From an uncultured Acholeplasmatales bacterium (lineage in GTDB: Bacteria > Bacillota_I > Bacilli_A > ML615J-28 > CAG-698), in the NCBI GenBank assembly GCA_937877075.1, contig CALEGD010000048.1, forward strand, positions 1 through 43,797: 43,797 bases of DNA. Reading direction: 5' to 3'. The position numbers were made by a program, and so were the translations under genes. Below the pieces are notes generated by a model. The model did no database searches, was not told where the DNA came from, and saw only the letters and a list, made by a program, of their open reading frames with translations. This document shows, piece by piece, positions 7,847 through 15,848 of the stretch. Each line of letters starts with the position of its first letter. Position 1 is the stretch's first letter.

Positions 7847-8465
7847 TGTTCTTTGGTTCGATTACCAAAAATCGGTTTGGCTCTTCTCCGACAGAAAAAG
7901 TGGTAACGTCTTTCCAGGAGGCCAATTTATTGTGAATTATTTTTCTTTCATAGGAATTAAGGTAATCAAGTTGGATCTTTTGTTTTGATCTAGCGACTTG
8001 TTTTCCAAATTGAACTGCCATGTTTTCCAGGTTTTTTTCGCGACGACGCTTATATCCGCCCACATCAACAAAAACAGTTTTCAATTCTTCGCCTTCATAA
8101 TAATTATTTACAACAATACCGACGAGAATCTGCAGTGCGATCAGGTTTCTGGCGTTTTTTCCGATCAGATTTCCGTTAAAATCTCCGGCTTCAATATTGA
8201 ACTCAACATTGTTTCCGCGCACTTTCTTTTCAATGAAGCCCTGAATGCCGTTGTTATCCAAAAGTGTCTGAATATATTCTTTACCTTTAGTAATACCGTC
8301 AGCATCAATCACAGCTTCAACTTCGATTTTGCTACCGATTCCTAAAAACCCTTTTTTCTCATTAACGACTGTAAAGGTTAAATCAGATTCTTTAACTCCG
8401 AAATCAGCAACGGCTAACTTCTTAGCTTCTTCAAGCGTTTTTACTTCATATAATTTTCTGCGCAT
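7830..8465 (-). CDS. jag: RNA-binding protein Jag/KhpB
   Basis: A 211-aa protein with the three expected parts: Jag_N domain (residues 1-50, containing KKGFLGIGSK), KH domain around LIGKNARNLIALQ (about 100-112), and R3H domain near ERKIIHNKL (about 175-183). KhpB pairs with KhpA as a small RNA chaperone linked to cell division and envelope control. The usual GxxG loop of the KH domain reads GKNA here, so the second Gly is lost. It lies just downstream of yidC, the conserved Firmicutes order, with a 10-bp gap. The start is supported by GGAG about 6 nt upstream. Confidence 0.93.
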   Translation of the reverse strand: MRRKLYEVKTLEEAKKLAVADFGVKESDLTFTVVNEKKGFLGIGSKIEVEAVIDADGITKGKEYIQTLLDNNGIQGFIEKKVRGNNVEFNIEAGDFNGNLIGKNARNLIALQILVGIVVNNYYEGEELKTVFVDVGGYKRRREKNLENMAVQFGKQVARSKQKIQLDYLNSYERKIIHNKLASWKDVTTFSVGEEPNRFLVIEPKNKKERS

Positions 8466-8475
8466 TCGTTTCTCC

Positions 8476-9399
8476 TTATCCGATTCTTGTTTTCAGTTTT
8501 TCCATACGTCTTTTATTCGTCTTTGCTGACATATGTGCTTGTAGTGTTGAGTAAACATTACCAACAAGCCAATATAGGCCAAGAGCGGCCGTACTTGAAT
8601 AAACGAAGAAAACCATCATTGCGGTCATACCATACATCATAATTTTCATCGTCATTTCTGTTTGTTTCTGAACATCCGTGGATTGTGTTTGCCGATAAGC
8701 AGGTACATTTCCTTGAGCATCCGCTTTAGTTTTTTTCTGTCTTTTTGTAGCCAAAATCTGACTTAAAATTTGAGTAATACCTACCAAAGCTGCAAGAATA
8801 ATAATTCCCCAAGTTTGATAAGTGGTTACCGGTTCGTCTAAACGGCTTCTAAATAAATCAATTCCAAAGAAATTTCCATTTAGGAATGAGAAATCCAATT
8901 TATATTGAGGATCTCTGGTAACAGGAACTCTTTGTAAAGTTTGGTAGAAAGCAATAAAGATTGGGAATTGAACAAACGGTAAGAGACATCCCCCAAATCC
9001 TACTCCGTATTTCTTATAAAGCTGCATCATTTCCATTTGTTTTCTCTGATTACTCTCGGGATCGGTTTTACCTGCATACTTAGCTTCCAGCTTTGCTTGG
9101 TCCGGAGCCATCAATTGCATTTTTAAAGTCATATCATTAGTTTTCGCATAAATCGGCCAAGCCAATGTTCTGACAATGATTGTTGCGACGATAATGACCA
9201 AGCCATAATAGCCAAAACCAATTGTCTTTCCGATTGCCCACATAAGAGAAGCTATCGGCCAAACAAGGACATCTATGATGCCGTTCCAACCCGAAATCGG
9301 CTTATATTCTTGGACGCCTCCGCCGCCACAACTGCTAAGTAAAAATAAACTAATTATGGCAATCGCGATTAAAAGGTATTTTCTTCTTTGCGTATTCAT
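8476..9399 (-). CDS. yidC: Membrane protein insertase YidC/SpoIIIJ
   Basis: A 307-aa lipoprotein-type insertase. It has an N-terminal signal with lipobox LLSSC (Cys about 24), then five membrane segments typical of YidC/OxaA. Conserved stretches include GYYGLVIIVATIIVRTLAWP, with the positively charged Arg of the hydrophilic groove, then MQLYKKYGV and GGCLLPFVQFPIFIAFY. It inserts membrane proteins alone or with SecYEG. The start codon overlaps the rnpA stop (ATGA), which implies coupled translation. In spore formers one paralogue (SpoIIIJ) is needed for sigma-G activation. Whether this is the only copy cannot be seen. Confidence 0.97.
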   Translation of the reverse strand: MNTQRRKYLLIAIAIISLFLLSSCGGGGVQEYKPISGWNGIIDVLVWPIASLMWAIGKTIGFGYYGLVIIVATIIVRTLAWPIYAKTNDMTLKMQLMAPDQAKLEAKYAGKTDPESNQRKQMEMMQLYKKYGVGFGGCLLPFVQFPIFIAFYQTLQRVPVTRDPQYKLDFSFLNGNFFGIDLFRSRLDEPVTTYQTWGIIILAALVGITQILSQILATKRQKKTKADAQGNVPAYRQTQSTDVQKQTEMTMKIMMYGMTAMMVFFVYSSTAALGLYWLVGNVYSTLQAHMSAKTNKRRMEKLKTRIG

Positions 9400-9725
9400 G
9401 TTTTCTCCTTTTTTATTTTATTCAATAAAAATATTATTTGTTCTTTTTTTTGAGCAAAGTCCAATTCTCTGACGGTTGGTTTAATAACCAATAGTAGTTT
9501 TAATCCGGACAAGTTTGGAATTATTGGTCGCAATATCTCTTTCGAAACTCTTTTTTCATAATTCCTCTCAACTGCGGTTTTGAATCTCTTTGAAGGCGAA
9601 ACCGCAACCTTAAATCCATCAGTCTTTTGATAATAAATAGCATAATACTTATTACCCACACTTTGTTTAGCTTTAACGATCTTTTCAATTTCAACATTGG
9701 ATTTCAAACTGTATATACGGTTCAT
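9396..9725 (-). CDS. rnpA: Ribonuclease P protein component
   Basis: A 109-aa basic protein that binds the RNase P RNA and assists 5' maturation of tRNA. The family signature KRFKTAVERNYEKR is clear, with start NRIYSLKSN. ATG at 9725 is preferred over the upstream TTG/ATG codons because AAGGTGA lies 6-7 nt before it and family members begin here. The stop overlaps the yidC start by 4 nt. A hairpin followed by T residues separates it from rpmH (see 9750-9791). Confidence 0.96.
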   Translation of the reverse strand: MNRIYSLKSNVEIEKIVKAKQSVGNKYYAIYYQKTDGFKVAVSPSKRFKTAVERNYEKRVSKEILRPIIPNLSGLKLLLVIKPTVRELDFAQKKEQIIFLLNKIKKEKT

Positions 9726-9749
9726 ATTATCACCTTCTTCAAAAAGTAC

Positions 9750-9791
9750 AAAAAAGGACCACAAAAAATATAAGCGACATGCTAGTGGTCC
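9750..9791 (-). terminator. Attenuator-like hairpin between rpmH and rnpA
   Basis: Read on the minus strand, GGACCAC (9791-9785) pairs with GTGGTCC (9762-9756) across a 22-nt loop and is followed by six T. It looks like a partial terminator that would let rpmH be expressed more than rnpA. Confidence 0.6.
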
Positions 9792-9803
9792 GAGTCTGTT
9801 GTT

Positions 9804-9944
9804 CTATGCAGTTAATTTGTATCTACCTTTTTGACGACGGCGGGAAAGGACTCTTCTGCCGCCAACAGTAGCCATACGCGCTCTGAAACCATGGGTTTTG
9901 CTGCGTTTACGTTTATTAGGCTGAAAGGTTCTCTTTTGTTTCAT
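9804..9944 (-). CDS. rpmH: Ribosomal protein L34
   Basis: A 46-aa, highly basic protein: begins MKQKRTFQPNKRKRSKTHGF and contains RMATVGGRRVLSRRR, the unmistakable L34 sequence of the large ribosomal subunit. AGGAGG (9953-9958) lies 8 nt before the ATG. It is the first gene of the rpmH-rnpA-yidC-jag unit and is transcribed away from dnaA, the usual arrangement in Firmicutes. Confidence 0.98.
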   Translation of the reverse strand: MKQKRTFQPNKRKRSKTHGFRARMATVGGRRVLSRRRQKGRYKLTA

Positions 9945-9977
9945 CTTGCTAACCTCCTATATTAACCATATTGTTAT

Positions 9978-10006
9978 ATTATAATATAGTCGCGGCGATA
10001 AGTCAA
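9978..10006 (-). promoter_or_regulatory. Promoter TTGACT-17-TATAAT for rpmH
   Basis: On the minus strand TTGACT (10006-10001) and TATAAT (9983-9978) have exactly 17-bp spacing. The start of transcription would lie near 9971, about 27 nt before the rpmH ATG. Confidence 0.85.
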
Positions 10007-10074
10007 GAAGCATAATCTCATCCGTACTATATTTATTTTTTGTTTTTTGTTATTTTTTATACAAAACAATTATC

Positions 10075-10965
10075 TTAATTCTCTAACAAATTCCCAATTG
10101 CTTCCTTATAATATATACGGGATATATTCCCGTCCAAATCACGGCACTCCAACTTTGCATATATATAATCCACGTTCAGATTTTTGTAGATAGTTGACTG
10201 ATAACTTGGATTGAATTTTGCTTGATGGGAATAATTATATAAACCTAAGAAAGGATAAATCTTTCCGTCCTTTGTAACTAGCCACGATTGCAGGTTTATA
10301 TGATATTTAGCTTCTTTATCTAGCGGATCAACTGTGATGAAACCTTCGTATTTATCTTCGTTGATATCCTTAATCTTAAAACTTAAATCAACTTCCGAAT
10401 TATTAAAGGCTTCGTCATTTAATTCCTTTTTTCCAAGAGTTAATACCTCTTCGGAAATTCTCAAAACTTTTGAAACATTGTCTTCATCTAAAATTTGATT
10501 ATAGATGACTTTGATGAAGTATTTTGAAAAGCCGACACTTTTAAAATTTGTAACAGTTGTGTGGTGAGTAAGAGGTATAGAGTAGCCACTTTTCGATGCT
10601 TCAAAGAAATATCTCATAATTCCGTCACGATCTAATGCACTACAAGAATAACGAACATTAGTTGGTTTATTAGCACTCACCGGTCTAATATAAGCATATA
10701 ATGAATAATTAACTTCTATTTCATTATCTTCTGTCTTTTCGGGAGTACCCCTTACAAAAAGATAGGGATTAATGTCTTCATTATATTCCCCGGCGGGATA
10801 ATCAAGTCGAACATGATAATCAATCTTCGGAAGAGCCAAATTTGTAATTAAGGCTATGATTAAGGAATAAACAACAATAATTAAAAAACCGGTCAGGAGA
10901 TTGATTCTATCGGGGAATCCAAAGAAACTATTTATGCCTTTATTCTTTGTTTTCATATGTTTCAA
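10075..10965 (-). CDS. Unrecognised membrane-anchored protein
   Basis: A 296-aa protein with a basic N-terminus and one hydrophobic segment at about residues 24-46, then a long soluble region rich in Tyr, Asp and aromatic beta-type sequence. The soluble region is probably extracytoplasmic. No catalytic motif is visible. The best start is a TTG at 10965, because AAGGGAAG (10977-10970) lies 5 nt upstream; ATG at 10956 would be about 14 nt from that site. The family is not recognised. An INPYLFVRGTP stretch near residue 65 resembles INPQYYVYGETP in the partial protein at 1-734. It sits alone between rpmH and the dnaA control region. Confidence 0.7.
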   Translation of the reverse strand: MKHMKTKNKGINSFFGFPDRINLLTGFLIIVVYSLIIALITNLALPKIDYHVRLDYPAGEYNEDINPYLFVRGTPEKTEDNEIEVNYSLYAYIRPVSANKPTNVRYSCSALDRDGIMRYFFEASKSGYSIPLTHHTTVTNFKSVGFSKYFIKVIYNQILDEDNVSKVLRISEEVLTLGKKELNDEAFNNSEVDLSFKIKDINEDKYEGFITVDPLDKEAKYHINLQSWLVTKDGKIYPFLGLYNYSHQAKFNPSYQSTIYKNLNVDYIYAKLECRDLDGNISRIYYKEAIGNLLEN

Positions 10966-11049
10966 AACACTTCCCTTCTTCTTGAATATATATCACTTAG
11001 TATTTTATCATAAACCTTTGATTTTTGAAAGATATTTTTTCTTTTTGTA

Positions 11050-11183
11050 TTTTCCACATTCTTCTTGTGAAGAATTTGGTATAATATATATAGAAAGAGT
11101 TATCCAAGTTATACACATTTCAAAATGTGCAAAAAATGTTGAAAATTATCAACAAATTTTCCATAAGTTATCCATGTGGAAAA
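11050..11183. promoter_or_regulatory. DnaA-box cluster upstream of dnaA (oriC part 1)
   Basis: In the 314-bp gap before dnaA I read TTTTCCACA (11050-11058), TTATCCAAG (11100-11108), TTATACACA (11109-11117), TTATCAACA (11146-11154), TTATCCATG (11168-11176) and, inverted, TGTGGAAAA (11175-11183). Most differ from TTATCCACA by one or two bases. Position and density fit the DnaA-binding part of a Firmicutes origin and dnaA autoregulation. Confidence 0.8.
11077..11085 (+). promoter_or_regulatory. Extended -10 promoter of dnaA
   Basis: TGG-TATAAT at 11077-11085. The DnaA boxes listed above lie mainly downstream of it, so bound DnaA could repress its own transcription. A second candidate, TGT-TATTAT at 11243-11251, is closer to the gene but weaker. 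Confidence 0.55.
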
Positions 11184-11279
11184 GAGGAAAACTCAGATAA
11201 TAGACTTTTTTTGATTTTACTATTTATTAATTTTGTATTTTGTGTTATTATTTAAAGGTAAGTTGTTAAGGAGGGACCT

Positions 11280-12635
11280 ATGGAAGACGGTATGAATCTT
11301 TGGAAACAAACACTTGATATTTTAAAAAAAGATATAGATGAAACAGATTTTTCAGTTTTGTTTTCTGAAGTTAATGAAATATACAAGGTCGAATCCAATT
11401 ATATATATTTAATTGTTCCCAATGCCTTAACAAAATTTCGTATTGAAAAATTTTATATCAATAGGTTAAATGAGATATTAACGAACTTAACAAATTCTTT
11501 AGTAAAGTTTAAATTTATATTAAAAGATGAAATTAGTTTCAGTGATGATACACCCTTAACCAAAAAGGATCAACCTTATAAACGACCACTTAAGGCCGAA
11601 TATACCTTCAGTAATTTCGAAACCGGGGAAAGCAACCGTTTTGCTTTCATCTCGGCTATGAAGGTGGCGGAAACTCCGGAATCGCTCTATAATCCTTTAT
11701 ATATCTTCGGGGATGTCGGACTCGGAAAAACCCACCTTATGATGGCCATCGGTCATTATATTCTCGATAATAAGATTGACACTAATGTAGTTTACACTTC
11801 CGCTCAGGAATTCACAGAAGATTTCTTTTTAGCCGTCTCTACAAAAAAAGGAAAAGAAAATATAGAAGATTTTTATCATAAATACCGGGACGCTGATGTT
11901 CTTTTAGTTGATGATATTCAGTTCCTTGAAGGTAAACAATCGACTCAGGAAGAGTTCTTCAAGGTGTTTGAGCACCTCCATGGTTTAAACAAACAGATTG
12001 TCATTACCTCAGACCGATCAGCAAACGAACTAAAAAATATGATGGCGAGGTTGAAATCACGTTTCAATTGGGGGTTATCGGTTGATATAAAAGCTCCTGA
12101 TAAACCTTTACGTGTAAATATTTTGAAAAGAAAGCTCTCATATTTAATTGAAAACCCAAAGGATGTCCCCCTTGAAGTATTAGATGTGATTGCAGATATC
12201 TTTCCGAAGAATGCACGCGATCTTGAAGGTGGGCTAAGAAGATACGTTACCTATTGTGTATCTTTAAACTATCCTTTCACCGTTGAAAATGTTTATACAG
12301 CTTTAGACAGCTTAATTCCTCAAAAAGAAGATGAGAAACACCAAAACACCAAGAATTTTGATTCTGTGAAACGTGAGGTCGCTGGATACTTTAAAGTAAC
12401 GGTCGCCGATTTGGAATCTTCCAGCCGGAAACAACAAGTTACTTATGCTCGGCAAATGGCAATTTTCCTGATAAAAGAGCTTTATGGACCGTCTTTGAAG
12501 GCAATCGGTGAGTTGTTCGGAAATCGTGATCATGCGACTGTCTCGCATTCATGTGATAAAATCAACAATCTAATCAAAACCAACCCTCTGGTAAAAGGAG
12601 ATTATGATTTGTTGATGAAAAAGATTAATTCTTGA
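11280..12635 (+). CDS. dnaA: Chromosomal replication initiator DnaA
   Basis: A 451-aa AAA+ protein that binds DnaA boxes and opens oriC. Domain I is residues 1-85, with a short linker to about 105. The AAA+ domain carries GDVGLGKT (144-151) and Walker B VLLVDDIQFL. The C-terminal helix-turn-helix domain holds the DnaA signature DHATVSHSCDKIN. AAGGAGG (11268-11274) lies 5 nt before the ATG at 11280. DnaA boxes flank the gene on both sides. Confidence 0.99.
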   Translation: MEDGMNLWKQTLDILKKDIDETDFSVLFSEVNEIYKVESNYIYLIVPNALTKFRIEKFYINRLNEILTNLTNSLVKFKFILKDEISFSDDTPLTKKDQPYKRPLKAEYTFSNFETGESNRFAFISAMKVAETPESLYNPLYIFGDVGLGKTHLMMAIGHYILDNKIDTNVVYTSAQEFTEDFFLAVSTKKGKENIEDFYHKYRDADVLLVDDIQFLEGKQSTQEEFFKVFEHLHGLNKQIVITSDRSANELKNMMARLKSRFNWGLSVDIKAPDKPLRVNILKRKLSYLIENPKDVPLEVLDVIADIFPKNARDLEGGLRRYVTYCVSLNYPFTVENVYTALDSLIPQKEDEKHQNTKNFDSVKREVAGYFKVTVADLESSSRKQQVTYARQMAIFLIKELYGPSLKAIGELFGNRDHATVSHSCDKINNLIKTNPLVKGDYDLLMKKINS

Positions 12636-12637
12636 AG

Positions 12638-12677
12638 TTATCCACTTATCCACAGTCCTTAATAATAATAATAATTT
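12638..12677. promoter_or_regulatory. DnaA boxes plus AT-rich trinucleotide tract (oriC part 2)
   Basis: Immediately after the dnaA stop are two head-to-tail boxes sharing one base, TTATCCACTTATCCACA (12638-12654), the second a perfect consensus. Four bases later begins a run of TAA/AAT trinucleotides at 12659-12677. This layout (strong box, short GC-containing spacer, trinucleotide run between dnaA and dnaN) matches the unwinding region with DnaA-trio elements known from B. subtilis. Function is inferred. Confidence 0.75.
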
Positions 12678-12708
12678 AACATAGATTAATTTATAGAGGA
12701 GATAAAAA

Positions 12709-13830
12709 ATGAAGTTTACAATCAATAGAGATTTGCTTTTACTAAATCTGATGAATGTGAGTCGGGCTCTTTCTACAAAAGCACCGATGCCGATTTTAAC
12801 CGGGATCAAGATTGAAGCTCGGGATAATAGTTTGTTTCTAACCGCATCCAATAATGAGATTTCAATTCAATCTTTAATCCAAGACAGAAGACTTTTAAAA
12901 ATCGAAGAAGAAGGAGTAATTGTAGTTCCAGGAAAATATTTTATAGAGATTGTTCGAAAAACCGAATCGAAAGATATTGACTTTGCAGTGTTTGAAGAAA
13001 ATATTGTAAAAATCCTTGCGGATCGGAGTAACTTCTCATTAAACGCTCTCGAAAAAGATAATTTTCCGATTATTTCTTTCAATGATTCAGAAACAGTTAT
13101 AAAAATGGATGTCGGAAACCTCCGACAAATAATTCGAAAAACCACTTTTGCTACTTCGCTTTCGGAATCCCGAGTTATTTTAACCGGTGTTTCCTTTTCC
13201 GTTGACGGACGCAAACTTGAAGTCGTGGCTACGGATAGTTTCCGCCTAGCAAAGAAATTCATGTTTTTGGAAAACGAGTTTTTTGTAAGTGTTGTTATTC
13301 CAAGTAAGAGTTTGGATGATCTGAACCGTATTGTTGATGAAGTTGATAATATGGTAGAGATGCATTTCTCACCAACGAAAGCACTATTCAAATATAAGAA
13401 TTTGCTTTTCCAAACCCGCCTTATTGACGGAACCTTCCCGAATACAAGCAACTTAATTCCGACAGATTTTCTTACCAGCGTTAAGTTTAATAAAAACGAA
13501 CTTATTTCATCTATCGAAAGAGCATCATTATTCACTAATTATGATGTCGCAAACATCATTAAACTGACAATCCACAATGATAAAACGGTTGAAATCGCCT
13601 CAACAAATAATGAAATTGGTGCTGTTAAAGAAGAGATTAATCTTTTGGAATGCAGTAAAGCACTTGATTTCCAAATTGCTTTTAGTTCGAAATATTTTCT
13701 TGATGCGCTAAAATCCTTTGATTCCACTGAAGTGACCGTTCATTTTACGGGAGAAATCAAACCATTTATCATTACAGGTGAATATGATGTTAATTTAACT
13801 CAGCTTATTCTGCCGGTCAGAGTATCATAA
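12709..13830 (+). CDS. dnaN: DNA polymerase III beta subunit (sliding clamp)
   Basis: A 373-aa protein of normal length with three clamp repeats. Typical stretches are MKFTINRDLLLLNLMNVSRAL, PILTGIKIEA, TDSFRLAKK near residue 178 and the C-terminal LILPVRVS. It forms the ring that tethers polymerase III to DNA. An AGAGGAG site precedes the ATG. It follows dnaA by 73 bp that hold the unwinding-type region. It ends at a strong bidirectional terminator facing parA, so the usual read-through into yaaA-recF is broken here. Confidence 0.98.
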   Translation: MKFTINRDLLLLNLMNVSRALSTKAPMPILTGIKIEARDNSLFLTASNNEISIQSLIQDRRLLKIEEEGVIVVPGKYFIEIVRKTESKDIDFAVFEENIVKILADRSNFSLNALEKDNFPIISFNDSETVIKMDVGNLRQIIRKTTFATSLSESRVILTGVSFSVDGRKLEVVATDSFRLAKKFMFLENEFFVSVVIPSKSLDDLNRIVDEVDNMVEMHFSPTKALFKYKNLLFQTRLIDGTFPNTSNLIPTDFLTSVKFNKNELISSIERASLFTNYDVANIIKLTIHNDKTVEIASTNNEIGAVKEEINLLECSKALDFQIAFSSKYFLDALKSFDSTEVTVHFTGEIKPFIITGEYDVNLTQLILPVRVS

Positions 13831-13834
13831 AAAT

Positions 13835-13861
13835 AAAAAAAGAGGTTTATCCTCTTTTTTT
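13835..13861. terminator. Bidirectional terminator between dnaN and parA
   Basis: AAAAAAGAGG (ending 13845), loop TTTAT, CCTCTTTTTT (13851 on). The A-run and T-run supply U-tails in both directions. It touches the parA stop codon (13861-13863). Confidence 0.88.
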
Positions 13862-14646
13862 CATTCTATATTTATATGTTTAAATAGTTCTGTTAGATCG
13901 CTCGCTAATATTTCTTTTTGATTTTGATCGTAACTCGGTAATTTAGTTACGTCAAAAGGGCTGATTCCATCGGCTTGCAAGTTCTTTATGATTGATTTCT
14001 CTTGTAAAGCTGGAATTACATAGGCTTTTGGGGTAAATTCTTTAGCCTGTTCCATAAGGATATCAAGAGATATTTTTGGAGCCCGGCGGTTTTTACTGTA
14101 CCCGTTCGGAACAATGTATTTAATATTATCCATATTTAAGTCATTATCGATGAAATATTGAATCGTATTTACAAAACCTCCTAATCCCAAACTATCCAGA
14201 CCGACAACAATTAATATCTCATCGCTTAAATCTAAGAGAACTTCCGATAAGCGGCTACTTGAGGGCGGGAAGTCGATCAGAATATAATCAAAATATGTAG
14301 CATATTCACTGATCATCTTCTTAACTGCTTTCTCTTGATTACGTTCTAAAGTTAGTTTCATCGATAGCTTGTCTGTATTTAGTGTTTTAATCAGATAGAG
14401 ATTTTCTCTAGCTTCGATAAGAATATCGCCCAACTCAACATGGCCGGCTAACAAAAACTCCAGATAATCATCATTCTTTTCGAATATTTTATCCTCAACA
14501 CCAAAGCATTTAAAAATACTGTTCTGATCGTCAACGCTGATAATCAGGACTTTTTTTCCTAATGTAGCGTAATGATGGCCTAAAAAACCAATGAATGTCG
14601 TCTTTCCGACGCCTCCCTTTTTACAAAACGTGGATACAACTGGCAT
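13861..14646 (-). CDS. ParA/ParF-type chromosome or plasmid partition ATPase
   Basis: A 261-aa Walker ATPase of the small ParA (type Ib) size, with no N-terminal helix-turn-helix domain. The deviant Walker A KKGGVGKTT is at residues 9-17, VDDQNS (Walker A') at 38-43 and YILIDFPPSSS (Walker B) at about 115. Such proteins bind DNA non-specifically in the ATP state and move a centromere-binding partner. ATG at 14646 is used: it lies 1 nt after the RHH stop, GAGAGGG lies about 8 nt upstream, and the family starts just before the P-loop. An upstream TTG (14667) overlaps the RHH gene. The RHH neighbour, not a ParB/Spo0J, is its likely partner. It is convergent with dnaN. Confidence 0.9.
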   Translation of the reverse strand: MPVVSTFCKKGGVGKTTFIGFLGHHYATLGKKVLIISVDDQNSIFKCFGVEDKIFEKNDDYLEFLLAGHVELGDILIEARENLYLIKTLNTDKLSMKLTLERNQEKAVKKMISEYATYFDYILIDFPPSSSRLSEVLLDLSDEILIVVGLDSLGLGGFVNTIQYFIDNDLNMDNIKYIVPNGYSKNRRAPKISLDILMEQAKEFTPKAYVIPALQEKSIIKNLQADGISPFDVTKLPSYDQNQKEILASDLTELFKHINIE

Positions 14647-14647
14647 T

Positions 14648-14866
14648 TTAATAGCCCTCTCTTTCAAGTTTTTCGATCACTGCTTCTTCAATATATTGTG
14701 AGAACACAATTCCCTTTTCTACAGCTGCAATCTTTACTTTTTTTCTCAGGGCACGATCCATTGTGGCGGTGTATTTTTCACGCGGGCCATTTTCGACTGC
14801 TGTAGAATTTTGGTTGTTCGAAGCCAACGGATTTTCACGTTTCCTGAATGGCAATGTTTTATTCAT
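14648..14866 (-). CDS. Ribbon-helix-helix DNA-binding protein (ParG-like centromere binder)
   Basis: A 72-aa protein. Residues 1-30 are polar and flexible, with a basic patch (FRKRE). Residues 31-36 (KYTATM) give the DNA-contacting beta strand, 37-50 helix A and 54-69 helix B (VFSQYIEEAVIEKLERE), the ribbon-helix-helix pattern. Size, tail and position next to a small ParA match ParG-type partition proteins, which bind tandem 8-bp-spaced sites and stimulate the ATPase through the tail. The ATG at 14866 is chosen because AGAGGAGGAG (14880-14871) precedes it; the ATG at 14899 lies upstream of that site. The octad array starts 37 bp upstream, which suggests autoregulation. The link to ParG is inference from architecture. 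Confidence 0.85.
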   Translation of the reverse strand: MNKTLPFRKRENPLASNNQNSTAVENGPREKYTATMDRALRKKVKIAAVEKGIVFSQYIEEAVIEKLEREGY

Positions 14867-14902
14867 GACACTCCTCCTCTTTAAATAATTCTTAACCATT
14901 TA

Positions 14903-14966
14903 TACATAAATACATAGATAAGCACATCAATATAAACATACTTACATATATACATATATACATAAA
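14903..14966. repeat. Octad cluster 1, in the upstream region of the RHH-parA operon
   Basis: Eight units in phase: TACATAAA, TACATAGA, TAAGCACA, TCAATATA, AACATACT, TACATATA, TACATATA, TACATAAA. The end of the array is 37 bp before the RHH start codon, so it must overlap the operon promoter. I could not define that promoter cleanly, because every candidate -10 (such as TATAAA near 14900) is made of array sequence. Confidence 0.75.
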
Positions 14967-15329
14967 AAATATTTTGTGTTTAAATCCAAAAAAACGACCG
15001 TCTTTTTTCAAAATGTCGTTAAGTTGTAAAAATTGACGAAACAGGGTTTTTTAGAAAACTGCCCCTTAAATCGTTTTTTGAAATATTTTTTATTCAATTC
15101 AAAAAACTTGTCCAAAAGCCACTACAAATCTGATAAAATTTTGAGTCTAAATCAATTTTCGGATATTTTGGGTAAAGTTACTTTACCCCCCCGTCTAAAA
15201 TCAAATAAAACGAAATTTAAGGGTTGTTTAAAATAGTGCAAAATTACTTATTTTTCCCTGTTTTTTTGATTTTATTCATTTTATATTTTTTTGATCAAAA
15301 ATCTCATCGAAATTTATCAAAATTATTTT

Positions 15330-15393
15330 TATGTAAATACTTATTTACATAAAAGAATAAATACTTAAATAAATAAAAACATAAATACATACA
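15330..15393. repeat. Octad cluster 2, with a 13-bp palindrome
   Basis: Eight units in phase: TATGTAAA, TACTTATT, TACATAAA, AGAATAAA, TACTTAAA, TAAATAAA, AACATAAA, TACATACA. It has the same length (64 bp) as cluster 1. Its left part lies in a perfect inverted repeat, TTTTATGTAAATA and its complement, at 15327-15354. Confidence 0.75.
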
Positions 15394-15848
15394 GTTGTAG
15401 TGGTTTCTGTTTTGTGCCGCCGGAAGTAATTATTTTCAAAAAAACAAACAAAGGATTTTTCGGCCTCTTGCACTGATTATATTATACAATTTTTTACCGT
15501 TTTTTTCAATACATATTTACATATTTATGTACAATGTTTTTTAGACATTTTCTCAATCCTGATCAAAAGAGAATCTCCTAATGTTTTGAAAAAACAAGCA
15601 AAAAGATACAACTCGAAATTACTCTAATAATAAATAAATTACTTGAGAATTTTATTTTATTTTCTTTTTCAAAATAAAAGATACATTTATAGGCTGTTTT
15701 AAAGATTGAAGAAAAATGGATATCTTTTGAAGTTGATGTATATAAGTATATATGCAAATACATAATTAAGTAAATATGGTTTTATTTATATTACAAGTTT
15801 GAACCTAACGTATTGTATAATCAAAACTTTTATTCTATATAGGGATAT

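Noticed and set aside
14986..15010. Terminator hairpin around ACGACCGTC
   Set aside because: The A-run and T-run look suggestive, but the central GAC/GTC leaves a one-base loop and the next pair mismatches.
15033..15236. 67-codon plus-strand open frame in the origin region
   Set aside because: No ribosome site, Lys/Phe/Ser/Asn composition typical of AT-rich non-coding DNA, and no recognisable domain.
15578..15763. Minus-strand open frame of 61 codons, and another at 16182-16388
   Set aside because: Both run through octad repeats, giving YIYTS-like repeats of Tyr, Ile and Thr codons. No ribosome sites.
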